The notes under the pieces: model-generated
What the model was told of the DNA's origin: nothing
Databases searched by the model: none
The model's input: the letters and a program-made list of their open reading frames with translations, nothing else
Shown: positions 8,808-16,737 of the stretch, piece by piece
Position numbering within the stretch: the stretch's first letter is position 1
How the letters are laid out: the number at the start of each line of letters is the position of its first letter
Position numbers and translations under genes: made by a program
Source: a virus
DNA: 22,548 bases
Virus record (IMG/VR): IMGVR_UViG_3300010885_004067
Coordinates: 1 to 22,548 of that record
Strand: one strand, 5' to 3'

Positions 8808-11800
8808 TTAATCACGAATCTCTACATAAAGCTTATTCCGATCCTTCACGTTGAAAACAAAACGATCTTGAATTACGAACGGCGAAGTATTGGAAACTAT
8901 AATTTCAGAATCGGCTAAACTGATATAGTTATTAGCTAAGGTATCAACTAATACACTTCCAAAGAATCTAGTACCCGCAGTGTGCATGACCTTTTTAAAC
9001 ATATCAGAATATTTATCTATCGGTATTCTAGAGATAATATCGTAAGAATATTCTTGATAATAATCACCATCATGTAGCTTAGAAATATTACTCACAAATC
9101 CCTTAGAGGTTTTATAGTAACCAGATCCAACACCAACACCATTGTCAATAGCAGTAGCAGTGCCGGATCTGAGACCGTCTGAAGATGTATATGTCAATTG
9201 CTGATCTGTTCTATATCCAAATCCAGAATCGATAACTTGAATGCCTGTAACAGTTCCATCTGCTATGATAGCATCTGCTAATACGCTGCCATTAAGTCCG
9301 ATAGGTAAGGCCGCATCGTCCTGTAAGATATTTACTAGATTAGCAGTAGCCCCGGATTGAGTTCCAGCTAAAAGAGAATTAGTTACGAATTCGTTTTCAA
9401 ACTGTATTCTCTTTACGTAGATTTCATCTCCTGCAAAACCTTTGATAATACCTTTGGCAATAGTATTTGCTGTATATGTATTGCTACCTAAAATATTTGT
9501 ATCACTTGAAGCAATGTATCTTCGAACTTTGGTAGGTGATTTAACCTTGTTAGCCATGTTACCCACAATTAAAGTATTAGCTGAAGGTATAGAGACTAGG
9601 GTTCCGATAGTAGAAGCACTAGTGTTAGATATAACAAGTTTTTCATTCTGTTCAAATGCAGATGTACTAGCAACACCTAGTCTTAAATAATCTTTAGGAA
9701 TAATCTGACAGACAACCTCTCCTACTACAAAAGAACTAGTACCATCGATGATGTTCATAATGTAGTCTTTGTGTTGATAACCTACAATATAAGGTTGATA
9801 AGAAAATGTGACAGGATCTCTAGTATAACCAACACCAGGGTTAATTTCAGTAATTGTGTTGATTGAACCTATATTAAAATTTTCGAACTTGAAAGCTTTA
9901 AATAGATAATCATCTAAACCGGCAGAACCACTTTTACTAAATCCATAGGATGTATCATTTATATAATTGTTTAGAATTCTTGTATTAGTCAGTAGATCTG
10001 TATTGAGTCTAACAGTTTCTATATTGTCTAAAGATCCAATTGCAAAAGAAGCGTCAGAGCCAGTTGTACTATATTGAATATCTGCAACAACGCTAGAAAC
10101 ATTAGAATATAGTCCAGGCAGATAAGAATCGAAGAATGTACCTTGAGTATTTGATATAGCAATCTCAAAACTAATTTCTTTGAATTTTGCATAGCTTTCG
10201 GAGTCTTTTACATATAGATCTTTGTCGTTGAAAAAGATTCCATCAATATTCGCAATATCGATAACCCCGCCATCTAGTTTAAGATCTTTATTGGCTGTAA
10301 TGTTACCTCCACCTACTACATTATTATTGTCATCTACCTGATAAACAAAACTTCCTATAGCAAAATCTTTATAATTTCCTGTTGGAATATCTAGTTTGAT
10401 AGTACCTGTATTAGCAATGAAAATAACTTCCCCAGTGACTATTTTTTCTTCAGAAGAAGTAACAACAATTATTGCTGTTGGATCTGCTGCAAGATAAATA
10501 TTACTATCAGGAGGACCAGGTATTCTGTGATTTTTATAGTATAAGAATATATCTACAGTATTATCAATAGAATTTATACCAATAAGTTTACCTGGATAGG
10601 ACCCAGTACGACAGTAAATATCACAGCCTAAAGTAAATCTACTATCTAGAGGACCATCATAAGTCAATGTATAAACATACTGTGTGACAGATTCAAGCAT
10701 CTGAAAATATTTCTCGGGATAGCTAAAAACAGGTGTAATAAATGCGCCTAAACCCGTATCGCTATTAATATCAATCTTAGTAGTAAGATCGGCACCGTTT
10801 ACAATTACGGGGAAAAAACCACTACCCCCTTCATCCATTACTACTTTTTTAACAGCCCCGGCATTATTAGTGATGATTTTACCTCTAGCATCATTGTGCT
10901 GTCCCTTGAATCTAATACTATCTGAATTGCTATAGCCACTGCCGGCAGTCTTAATCACCACATTAGATACATATTGCCCTACCTGAACATTAGCAAGAGT
11001 TAAGAACTTATCCGATGTTTTTGTTCTAGAAGCAAGGTTATTATACTCCCCCGTATTGACAGTATAACCGTAACCTGAATTTATTAGAGAGAAATCTACT
11101 CTGCCATCTCCGGGTTCTACCGAGGATACTCTCCCGATAGCACCTGTACCAGTTACCGAACTTAACAGTACATCGTCGCCTACCTTAAAATTTTCAGATT
11201 TAGTTATAATACGAGTATTGTATAGTGATCCGATAATTCTAGGAGAGTCTGGAAATATACCAGTGCTATCTTTTAATAATTCTTCCGCAATAAATGTACC
11301 TTTGATAGACGATACATATAGAACATGAGAAATACTGTTTCTAACATGCCTCTTGACATAGCGTTCCACAAATGCGGTGGCGCCCGATGTAACACCTGTA
11401 ATTTGTTTACCTACAAGTGTGATAGCTCTATCAACAGAATTGTTATTGATCTCTATATACTGCGGCTTGTACCACACAGCATCTGATAGACGGAATAAGT
11501 CATCCCCGGGATAATATGTTTCCGCGTTAACCCCATAGATAAGTCTAAAGAATAAATCTATAGCTCTTTCTGTGCCTTTAGCCCGATATAGATCTAATGA
11601 ATTTTTAACCAGTAATTGCTTATTAGACTCGATATCAAATTCAATATCTTTAAGATATTTTTCTTTAAACTGAACGACAAACAAATCAATAGTCTTATCG
11701 ATGTCTCTAATATTAGGTAGATTGCGAGAGAAGAATATAGGACCCAATCTTTTAGTTGATCCGCCCTTTGTGATATACGTACTAAACGTATTACCTTCAA

Positions 11801-12107
11801 TATCTACAGTGGATACAGGAATAAATTCTGAACACACATTGAAACATTTGAATGTTTCTAGACCGTCTACTTTAATTAGTAAACTCTTATCGACAAACGC
11901 GACAATCTGACCAGTAACAGAATCTTGTCGAATAGTTTGTCCTACACTAAAACCAGTATTATCAACCAGATCTATTAATTGAAAATTCTGTTCAAGCCAT
12001 TCATAATATGCTTCGATAAAAGTGATAAAGTTTTGACCATCTTCCTGATAGAAAGACGGAAACATATTAGAAATTAATGGAGAAATCTTTTGCTCTATAT
12101 TTCTCAT
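8808..12107 (-). CDS. 7: Baseplate wedge protein, gp7-like
   Basis: A 1099-residue protein, close to T4 gp7 (1032 residues), lying between gp6- and gp8-like genes exactly as gene 7 does in T4. In T4, gp7 pairs with gp10 and clamps the gp6 ring of each wedge. The N-terminus (FPSFYQEDGQNFITFIEAYYE) and residues around 140-215 (helical, with DLYRAKGTERAIDLFFRLIYG) look like the tail-protein-I/gp7 head region. The long middle is beta-rich with repeated GxGY-type motifs (SGYGYT, AGSGYS, PGVGYT, SGFGYR). The C-terminus returns to a compact domain (YSYDIISRIPIDKYSDMFKK). The start is 3 bases after the gp6-like stop, pointing to coupled translation. The family call combines position, length and N-terminal character; direct residue identity to T4 gp7 is weak by eye. 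Confidence 0.78.
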   Translation of the reverse strand: MRNIEQKISPLISNMFPSFYQEDGQNFITFIEAYYEWLEQNFQLIDLVDNTGFSVGQTIRQDSVTGQIVAFVDKSLLIKVDGLETFKCFNVCSEFIPVSTVDIEGNTFSTYITKGGSTKRLGPIFFSRNLPNIRDIDKTIDLFVVQFKEKYLKDIEFDIESNKQLLVKNSLDLYRAKGTERAIDLFFRLIYGVNAETYYPGDDLFRLSDAVWYKPQYIEINNNSVDRAITLVGKQITGVTSGATAFVERYVKRHVRNSISHVLYVSSIKGTFIAEELLKDSTGIFPDSPRIIGSLYNTRIITKSENFKVGDDVLLSSVTGTGAIGRVSSVEPGDGRVDFSLINSGYGYTVNTGEYNNLASRTKTSDKFLTLANVQVGQYVSNVVIKTAGSGYSNSDSIRFKGQHNDARGKIITNNAGAVKKVVMDEGGSGFFPVIVNGADLTTKIDINSDTGLGAFITPVFSYPEKYFQMLESVTQYVYTLTYDGPLDSRFTLGCDIYCRTGSYPGKLIGINSIDNTVDIFLYYKNHRIPGPPDSNIYLAADPTAIIVVTSSEEKIVTGEVIFIANTGTIKLDIPTGNYKDFAIGSFVYQVDDNNNVVGGGNITANKDLKLDGGVIDIANIDGIFFNDKDLYVKDSESYAKFKEISFEIAISNTQGTFFDSYLPGLYSNVSSVVADIQYSTTGSDASFAIGSLDNIETVRLNTDLLTNTRILNNYINDTSYGFSKSGSAGLDDYLFKAFKFENFNIGSINTITEINPGVGYTRDPVTFSYQPYIVGYQHKDYIMNIIDGTSSFVVGEVVCQIIPKDYLRLGVASTSAFEQNEKLVISNTSASTIGTLVSIPSANTLIVGNMANKVKSPTKVRRYIASSDTNILGSNTYTANTIAKGIIKGFAGDEIYVKRIQFENEFVTNSLLAGTQSGATANLVNILQDDAALPIGLNGSVLADAIIADGTVTGIQVIDSGFGYRTDQQLTYTSSDGLRSGTATAIDNGVGVGSGYYKTSKGFVSNISKLHDGDYYQEYSYDIISRIPIDKYSDMFKKVMHTAGTRFFGSVLVDTLANNYISLADSEIIVSNTSPFVIQDRFVFNVKDRNKLYVEIRD

Positions 12108-12110
12108 TTA

Positions 12111-13877
12111 TTATGACCTAACAGGCTCTACAGTAAGATTAATATCTTCTTCTATAATATTTAGGATAACATTATTGATTGTCGAAATGTCTTTGTATCT
12201 TGGTTTTGCTATAAACTTAATACTGTTATTAAAATAACTGTCTATCTTAAAATTAGAGAACTGCAATAAACCCTGATCATAATTCATTTTACCCACTGTA
12301 TCGATAGTGGAATCTGTGTTAGAAGATATTACTATTAGATTTCCGTTAGCATCATCTTTAATATAAGATTTGATACCTTTGTACATAATAAAAGAAGAGG
12401 ATATACAAGAGTTGGTTGTGTTATCTAGAGGTATGTTATACGCAACGTCAAAAGTTAAGTATTTACCTAATTCTGGATTGACTCTCTTAATAATAGTTAT
12501 TGAAGTTTCATTAGAAATGATAGACTGCTGAGAGTTGTCAATAGCTTGTACTAATTTTGAGTAACGTAAAACTCTATTAAAGTTATTGAGATTACTTTGT
12601 GCGTATTTGACAATAGCCGAAGATGTAATGGTCTTAACATCATCTGGAGTAAGTCTAGTTACATTAACGTTATAGCGTATGGTTGATACTACACCTAGAT
12701 ATGTATATTCGGGATCTACAAATACTGGATCAATAGAAACAGGGGACCTAGGTTTTAAGAAACGATAATATTCTTCGCTTTTAAGTTGGGGTACATAATC
12801 TACCTCATTTAGATCAACAGCGACAAATACTTTACCAAACTGGGGAGGATTTAGATTTTCTCCTCCGTAAGCAGTAACCGCATTAATCTCAGGAAAGTTT
12901 AATTTGAGTAGTGTTTCATAATCATTTGTTGTAATAGCTCGTTCTTGTGTTGTAAAATGACGTGGAGCATTATATTTAATAGATTCCGTACTCTCGGAAA
13001 CAGAACCGCCCGATGCTACAGTATTAACATAAACAATGACATTAGATTCCCCATCTAAACGAGAGTCTACGGAAAACTTATTACAACCATTTGGCAACTC
13101 GCCATTAGATACACGATACTCGATATTAACAATAGAGTTGTCTTTTGGACGTCTACCTGTAACACCATCTCCAAAGATAATATCGTAACTATTGCCTATG
13201 CCGCCCTGTACAAAGAACACTTGCGATCTGCTATTTAGATCAAACAAAGATGTAGCACGAGTGTATGTGAGCGAGGTGGCGCCTACATCTTCGATAACTG
13301 TAACTGCAATGCTTGATATGTCTACATTTCTATTAGAAATAGTCATTCTAGGTGGAGAAGAGCTATTATATGTAAAGGTATCGCTTAAGAAATACCCTTC
13401 GTATAAGTTAATATTGCTGCCTGTAAATGTAATATCCGTAGAATTTAATACGAAATCTGATATAATAATAGTTTCTGCGGTAGAAAATGTATACGTTGTA
13501 GATGAGAAGTTAGAGGTAAAGGTAGTTCCTTTAGGTATAACAATTCTTCTCTTCTTGAGATCAGAAGATACGACCGATATATTCACATTAGCCACAGCAG
13601 ATGTGAATGAACGAGGGGTGTAGTTTAGTTCTTTAGCATGGGATACAACAGAGTCTCTTAGCTGTGCCGAGTCCAGGAACATCTCGTTCCCAATCATGTT
13701 TAGATAGAAAGCATTATGATATGTATTATACGATAGGATGTCAAGCAATACACTCATGTTAGAACCATCAAAATCGTAATCATTAAATCTATCTTGGGAT
13801 TTAAGATATGCTTTGAATGTATTTTTAAGGGTATCAAAATCGAGGTTAGTGAGGATGATACTTGAGTTTGCAGCCAT
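12111..13877 (-). CDS. 6: Baseplate wedge protein, gp6-like (baseplate J family)
   Basis: A 588-residue homologue of T4 gp6 (660 residues), which dimerises to form the continuous ring of the baseplate inner wedge; the same fold occurs in gpJ-type proteins and T6SS TssF. The N-terminus has the typical pattern DFDGSNMSVLLDILSYNTYH and FYLNMIGNEMFLDSAQLRDS, followed by VVSHAKELNYTPRS. Around residues 305-350 there is an ITTNDYETLLKLNFPEINAV block that is also typical of this family. Its ATG overlaps the gp25-like stop by one base (TAATG), so translation is probably coupled. A TATAAATA box on the same strand lies inside the end of the gp25-like gene, 47 bases upstream of the ATG, and could give an extra late transcript. 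Confidence 0.9.
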   Translation of the reverse strand: MAANSSIILTNLDFDTLKNTFKAYLKSQDRFNDYDFDGSNMSVLLDILSYNTYHNAFYLNMIGNEMFLDSAQLRDSVVSHAKELNYTPRSFTSAVANVNISVVSSDLKKRRIVIPKGTTFTSNFSSTTYTFSTAETIIISDFVLNSTDITFTGSNINLYEGYFLSDTFTYNSSSPPRMTISNRNVDISSIAVTVIEDVGATSLTYTRATSLFDLNSRSQVFFVQGGIGNSYDIIFGDGVTGRRPKDNSIVNIEYRVSNGELPNGCNKFSVDSRLDGESNVIVYVNTVASGGSVSESTESIKYNAPRHFTTQERAITTNDYETLLKLNFPEINAVTAYGGENLNPPQFGKVFVAVDLNEVDYVPQLKSEEYYRFLKPRSPVSIDPVFVDPEYTYLGVVSTIRYNVNVTRLTPDDVKTITSSAIVKYAQSNLNNFNRVLRYSKLVQAIDNSQQSIISNETSITIIKRVNPELGKYLTFDVAYNIPLDNTTNSCISSSFIMYKGIKSYIKDDANGNLIVISSNTDSTIDTVGKMNYDQGLLQFSNFKIDSYFNNSIKFIAKPRYKDISTINNVILNIIEEDINLTVEPVRS

Positions 13878-14302
13878 TATCTTACTCTATCTAAGGTAAC
13901 ATCGACAGTTACGGGTTCTTGTTTATTTATAACCATAAAAACAACCTTGACCTGATACAGATTGTTGTCATAGTCTGGAACTGCCTGAATATTTAATATC
14001 TTAGCTCTTGGCTCATGAGTACTCAAAGTCTCGCGAATGAAAGTTATAATATTATCTGCCGTATCAGATCCCATCGGTTCGAACAATAGCCTTCTAATGT
14101 TTGAACCTAAATTTGGTTGAAAAAGTCTTTCACGACGATTAGTTAAAATTAAATTACGTATGGATTTGACTACTGCGTTCTCGTTAACATATTTTACAAT
14201 ATCTTTAGACACTGGATGCGGATTAAGATTTGTTAGAAAGTCACTATAGATCTGTGTCTTTCTATCTTGCTGTGTGAACCTATCTGCTCTTGTAACTGAC
14301 AT
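13877..14302 (-). CDS. 25: Baseplate wedge protein, gp25-like
   Basis: A 141-residue member of the gpW/gp25 family (T4 gp25 is 132 residues; T6SS TssE is related). In the T4 baseplate, gp25 sits in the core bundle between gp6 and gp53 and helps trigger sheath contraction. Visible family signs are RRERLFQPNLGSNIRRLLFE at about residues 56-75 and the conserved E-P-R motif at residues 97-99, followed by a C-terminal beta sheet. The gene precedes the gp6-like gene with a one-base overlap, an order seen widely in contractile tail systems. Its start is 14 bases after the Ig-domain gene, with an AAGAGAAA ribosome-binding stretch upstream. Confidence 0.93.
   Translation of the reverse strand: MSVTRADRFTQQDRKTQIYSDFLTNLNPHPVSKDIVKYVNENAVVKSIRNLILTNRRERLFQPNLGSNIRRLLFEPMGSDTADNIITFIRETLSTHEPRAKILNIQAVPDYDNNLYQVKVVFMVINKQEPVTVDVTLDRVR
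13924..13931 (-). promoter_or_regulatory. Probable late-promoter box before the gp6-like gene
   Basis: An exact TATAAATA on the minus strand lies inside the 3' part of the gp25-like gene, 47 bases upstream of the gp6-like ATG. T4 late promoters are often placed within the end of the preceding gene. It could be a chance effect of codon choice. Confidence 0.45.
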
Positions 14303-14316
14303 TTGTTTTCTCTTTA

Positions 14317-15801
14317 TTATGCTGTGACAGTAGAGGTTGCGTTAGAGTTTGCTGCTAATACATATCTCGAAGTGCTTACAGTTACCTTACATTTGATTGT
14401 GCTTCCAATATCAGCGGTTACACATTTGTATGTGTTAGTTGCAGAATTGTTTTGAACAACTGTCGTATCTCCGCGATACCATTCGTAATAGTATAACATA
14501 GGTGTTACACCAGACCAAGTACCTGTCGAACAAGTGAGTGTTTGATCTTTAGCAGCTGTACCTGTAATGACTGGTTTATTAGCTTCAGATACATTATATA
14601 CTACTGGAGATGTATCTGATGACTGTGCCACCTCTGCATTTAAATGGTTGCCTGCAATAATAACACAATGTAATACTTGTTCTAAATCTTCGATAACTGG
14701 TGTGTATGAGAATGTATTGGCACCTTTAATTTCAAGTCCGCCTCTATACCATTGTGCTTCGTATTGAAAAGCAGCGTTGTTAGTAACTCCATTAGAGGAC
14801 CAGGTTCCATTAGAGCATAGCAGTACAGAACCTACAATTGCATCGCCTGTAATAGTAGGAATTGTAACAAGGTCTGGAGGTGGTTGTTTGAATACTGCTG
14901 AGATATCCTGGAAGTATTGTGTAGATGTATTGCTACTAACACTCTCTAGAAAAGCCGCCGAGGAAGAAGTATTGATGCCTGGTGGAATACCAGTTAAATC
15001 TTGTAGTGCTGTCTGATGTCCGCCTACTAGATTACCTGTCGATGTAATAAATTCCTCAGCTGAATTTTTAATATCTTCAAATGATCTGATAATATCTTCA
15101 GATGTATTTACTGCATCTATAACATCCTTGATATTGACACCTATATCTGTAAGACCGCCACAAATAGCATCTGCTATTTCTTTAGAGATTTTTAATATAG
15201 CTCGGTCATATACCTTGTCCAATTCGTCGTTTGCGAACCCCTTTACCATTTGACGGGTACTGATAGCACACGCTTCTAGTTTAGGTACTATTTGCTGTAC
15301 GACTTTAATCAAATCGCTCAATGCACTTATGAGCTGAACAATCTTTTTAATTTCTCTAAGAGCCGCCTCGAGGTCCGGTAGAATACGTCCTACGGTTGCC
15401 TTCTTAATATATTTAGGTAGCTTGAAAGGATTAAGAGGAACAGTAGTAATGGGTAAGATACTATCTAACTGTTTTTGAATAGATGCCTTGATGTCATCTA
15501 GGTTAACACCCAGAGTCTTTAGAGCCTTCTTTGCTTCACGCTGTAACTCTGAACATTCAGTAGCGTTATTAATCTTTGCAGTTGCTTCCTTGACAAACGC
15601 AACAATATGATCTAAATTAGCTTCTTCTTCTGTTTTCTTATTAAGTTTTTCACGACAACCTGCATCACTAACGACTGGCGGCATCAAAAGAGCTTCTAGC
15701 TCTGCTTGCGCTTTTTTAGTGTCTACTACTATAGGAGGTGCGTTTAGAATGCTCTCCTGCAGAATGTGATTAATCTGAATTGTATTAGCAGAATCTGCCA
15801 T
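14317..15801 (-). CDS. Unknown structural protein: helical N-terminal half plus two C-terminal Ig-like domains
   Basis: A 494-residue protein I cannot assign to a T4 gene. Residues 1-260 are mostly helical, with Lys/Glu/Leu patterns suggesting coiled coils (for example residues 85-115 and 145-175) and no membrane segment. A Ser/Pro-rich linker covers about 270-311. Two tandem bacterial Ig-like domains follow, at about 312-400 and 409-494. Both show the pattern P-x-I-T-G then L-x-C-S-x-G-T-W, then Y-E-(A)-Q/x-W-Y-R-G (WYRG at 351-354 and 441-444), and a C near the end of each. It lies between the gp5-like spike and gp25-like wedge genes, with 14-base gaps on both sides, so it is probably made with the baseplate and may be a hub- or baseplate-attached protein. 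Surface or carbohydrate contact by the Ig domains is an inference. It could instead be an assembly or tape-measure-linked factor. Confidence 0.82.
   Translation of the reverse strand: MADSANTIQINHILQESILNAPPIVVDTKKAQAELEALLMPPVVSDAGCREKLNKKTEEEANLDHIVAFVKEATAKINNATECSELQREAKKALKTLGVNLDDIKASIQKQLDSILPITTVPLNPFKLPKYIKKATVGRILPDLEAALREIKKIVQLISALSDLIKVVQQIVPKLEACAISTRQMVKGFANDELDKVYDRAILKISKEIADAICGGLTDIGVNIKDVIDAVNTSEDIIRSFEDIKNSAEEFITSTGNLVGGHQTALQDLTGIPPGINTSSSAAFLESVSSNTSTQYFQDISAVFKQPPPDLVTIPTITGDAIVGSVLLCSNGTWSSNGVTNNAAFQYEAQWYRGGLEIKGANTFSYTPVIEDLEQVLHCVIIAGNHLNAEVAQSSDTSPVVYNVSEANKPVITGTAAKDQTLTCSTGTWSGVTPMLYYYEWYRGDTTVVQNNSATNTYKCVTADIGSTIKCKVTVSTSRYVLAANSNATSTVTA
14320..14868 (-). repeat. 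Tandem pair of Ig-like domain coding units
   Basis: Two units of roughly 260 bases encode residues 312-400 and 409-494 of the Ig-domain protein. They share ordered landmarks: I-T-G, L-x-C-S-x-G-T-W, W-Y-R-G and a late Cys. The residues between differ considerably, so this is an old or diverged duplication rather than a recent copy. Confidence 0.7.
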
Positions 15802-15815
15802 TGTCTTGACCCTTA

Positions 15816-16733
15816 TTACCCTGTAATATCAACACAGATACCGTCTTGGAACACAAGGGTCTTTCCATTAGCGATATAAGAGCCAGACTTACCATTTCCA
15901 ATAGACGCTTTACCCGCTGTAGAGAAACTACCAGTTGTAACAGAGAAGCCGGTTGGGCTAGTAGCTACTATACTTCCTGCTGAAGATTGCCTAATACCCT
16001 TTTTACCCATTAGTTCGATAGCACCACTTGTAGCTATGATAATATCTTCTTTTGCCGCTATCTGCACGCCTTTGCTTATTGTAGCGTTTAAGTTACCACC
16101 TACTTCCATTCTACAGTCTCCAGTAACTGTAATAGACTTGGCACCTCCAGTAATATCAAAACTATCCGCGGGTGTCTTAATGACTAGTTTGCCGTCTTTG
16201 TCTATTTCAATATAAGCACCGCTTTTGTGATAGATATGAATACGTTCGGCACCTTCAGTGTCATCTAGTTCAATTACATGTCCAGACTTAGTTGTAATAA
16301 CACGATTGTATGGATACACAGCACTATAAGGCGAGTCAGGTTCTACAGATCCTACCTTTTCTTTATTGATAACATTCTCTCCCCGTGCTAACATCGAAAG
16401 AGAATGCTTAGAAGAACCGTCATCTTCATCTGGATTAAATAGGTGTGTTCCAAAAATAACTGGCATCTGTTTATTATAACCATCTACCCAGAAACCTACA
16501 ACATGAGTATTGATAGACACACTAGGAGTGTCGCCTACGCCTCCTAGAGAAGCGCTTGTAGTAGGCATCATAAAAGAAGCCCAAGGCAGAATATCTGGAT
16601 CCACATCGTTGACATGTTGACCAATAATTTGCACTTTAACTCTGCCTAGTTTCTTTGGATCTCCATCTATCTTTTTAACGATGCCTACGAACCAGTGAAA
16701 CCCTTCACGACCCATTTGTTGAGTAATTGCCAT
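15816..16733 (-). CDS. 5: Baseplate hub spike protein, gp5-like without lysozyme domain
   Basis: A 305-residue relative of T4 gp5/VgrG, the trimeric spike under the hub. Residues 10-100 form an OB-fold-like domain (HWFVGIVKKIDGDPKKLGRV and PVIFGTHLFN). Residues 140-190 hold the typical transition TTKSGHVIELDDTEG then GAYIEIDKDGKLVIKT. Residues 195-280 have short repeats suited to a trimeric beta-helix (VTGD, VGGN, ISKG, IAAKED, IATSG). T4 gp5 is 575 residues and carries a lysozyme domain between the OB fold and the beta-helix; here nothing fills that place. An in-frame ATG 45 bases further upstream lies inside the previous gene, but the ATG at 16733 has a strong AGGGGGGAGA site about 7 bases before it and begins the conserved domain, so I choose it. 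The gene follows the gp27-like gene, its expected partner. Confidence 0.88.
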   Translation of the reverse strand: MAITQQMGREGFHWFVGIVKKIDGDPKKLGRVKVQIIGQHVNDVDPDILPWASFMMPTTSASLGGVGDTPSVSINTHVVGFWVDGYNKQMPVIFGTHLFNPDEDDGSSKHSLSMLARGENVINKEKVGSVEPDSPYSAVYPYNRVITTKSGHVIELDDTEGAERIHIYHKSGAYIEIDKDGKLVIKTPADSFDITGGAKSITVTGDCRMEVGGNLNATISKGVQIAAKEDIIIATSGAIELMGKKGIRQSSAGSIVATSPTGFSVTTGSFSTAGKASIGNGKSGSYIANGKTLVFQDGICVDITG

Positions 16734-16737
16734 TATA

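Noticed and set aside
13192-13623. Plus-strand open frame of 143 codons
   Set aside because: Entirely antisense to the well-supported gp6-like gene, with no family resemblance or start signals.
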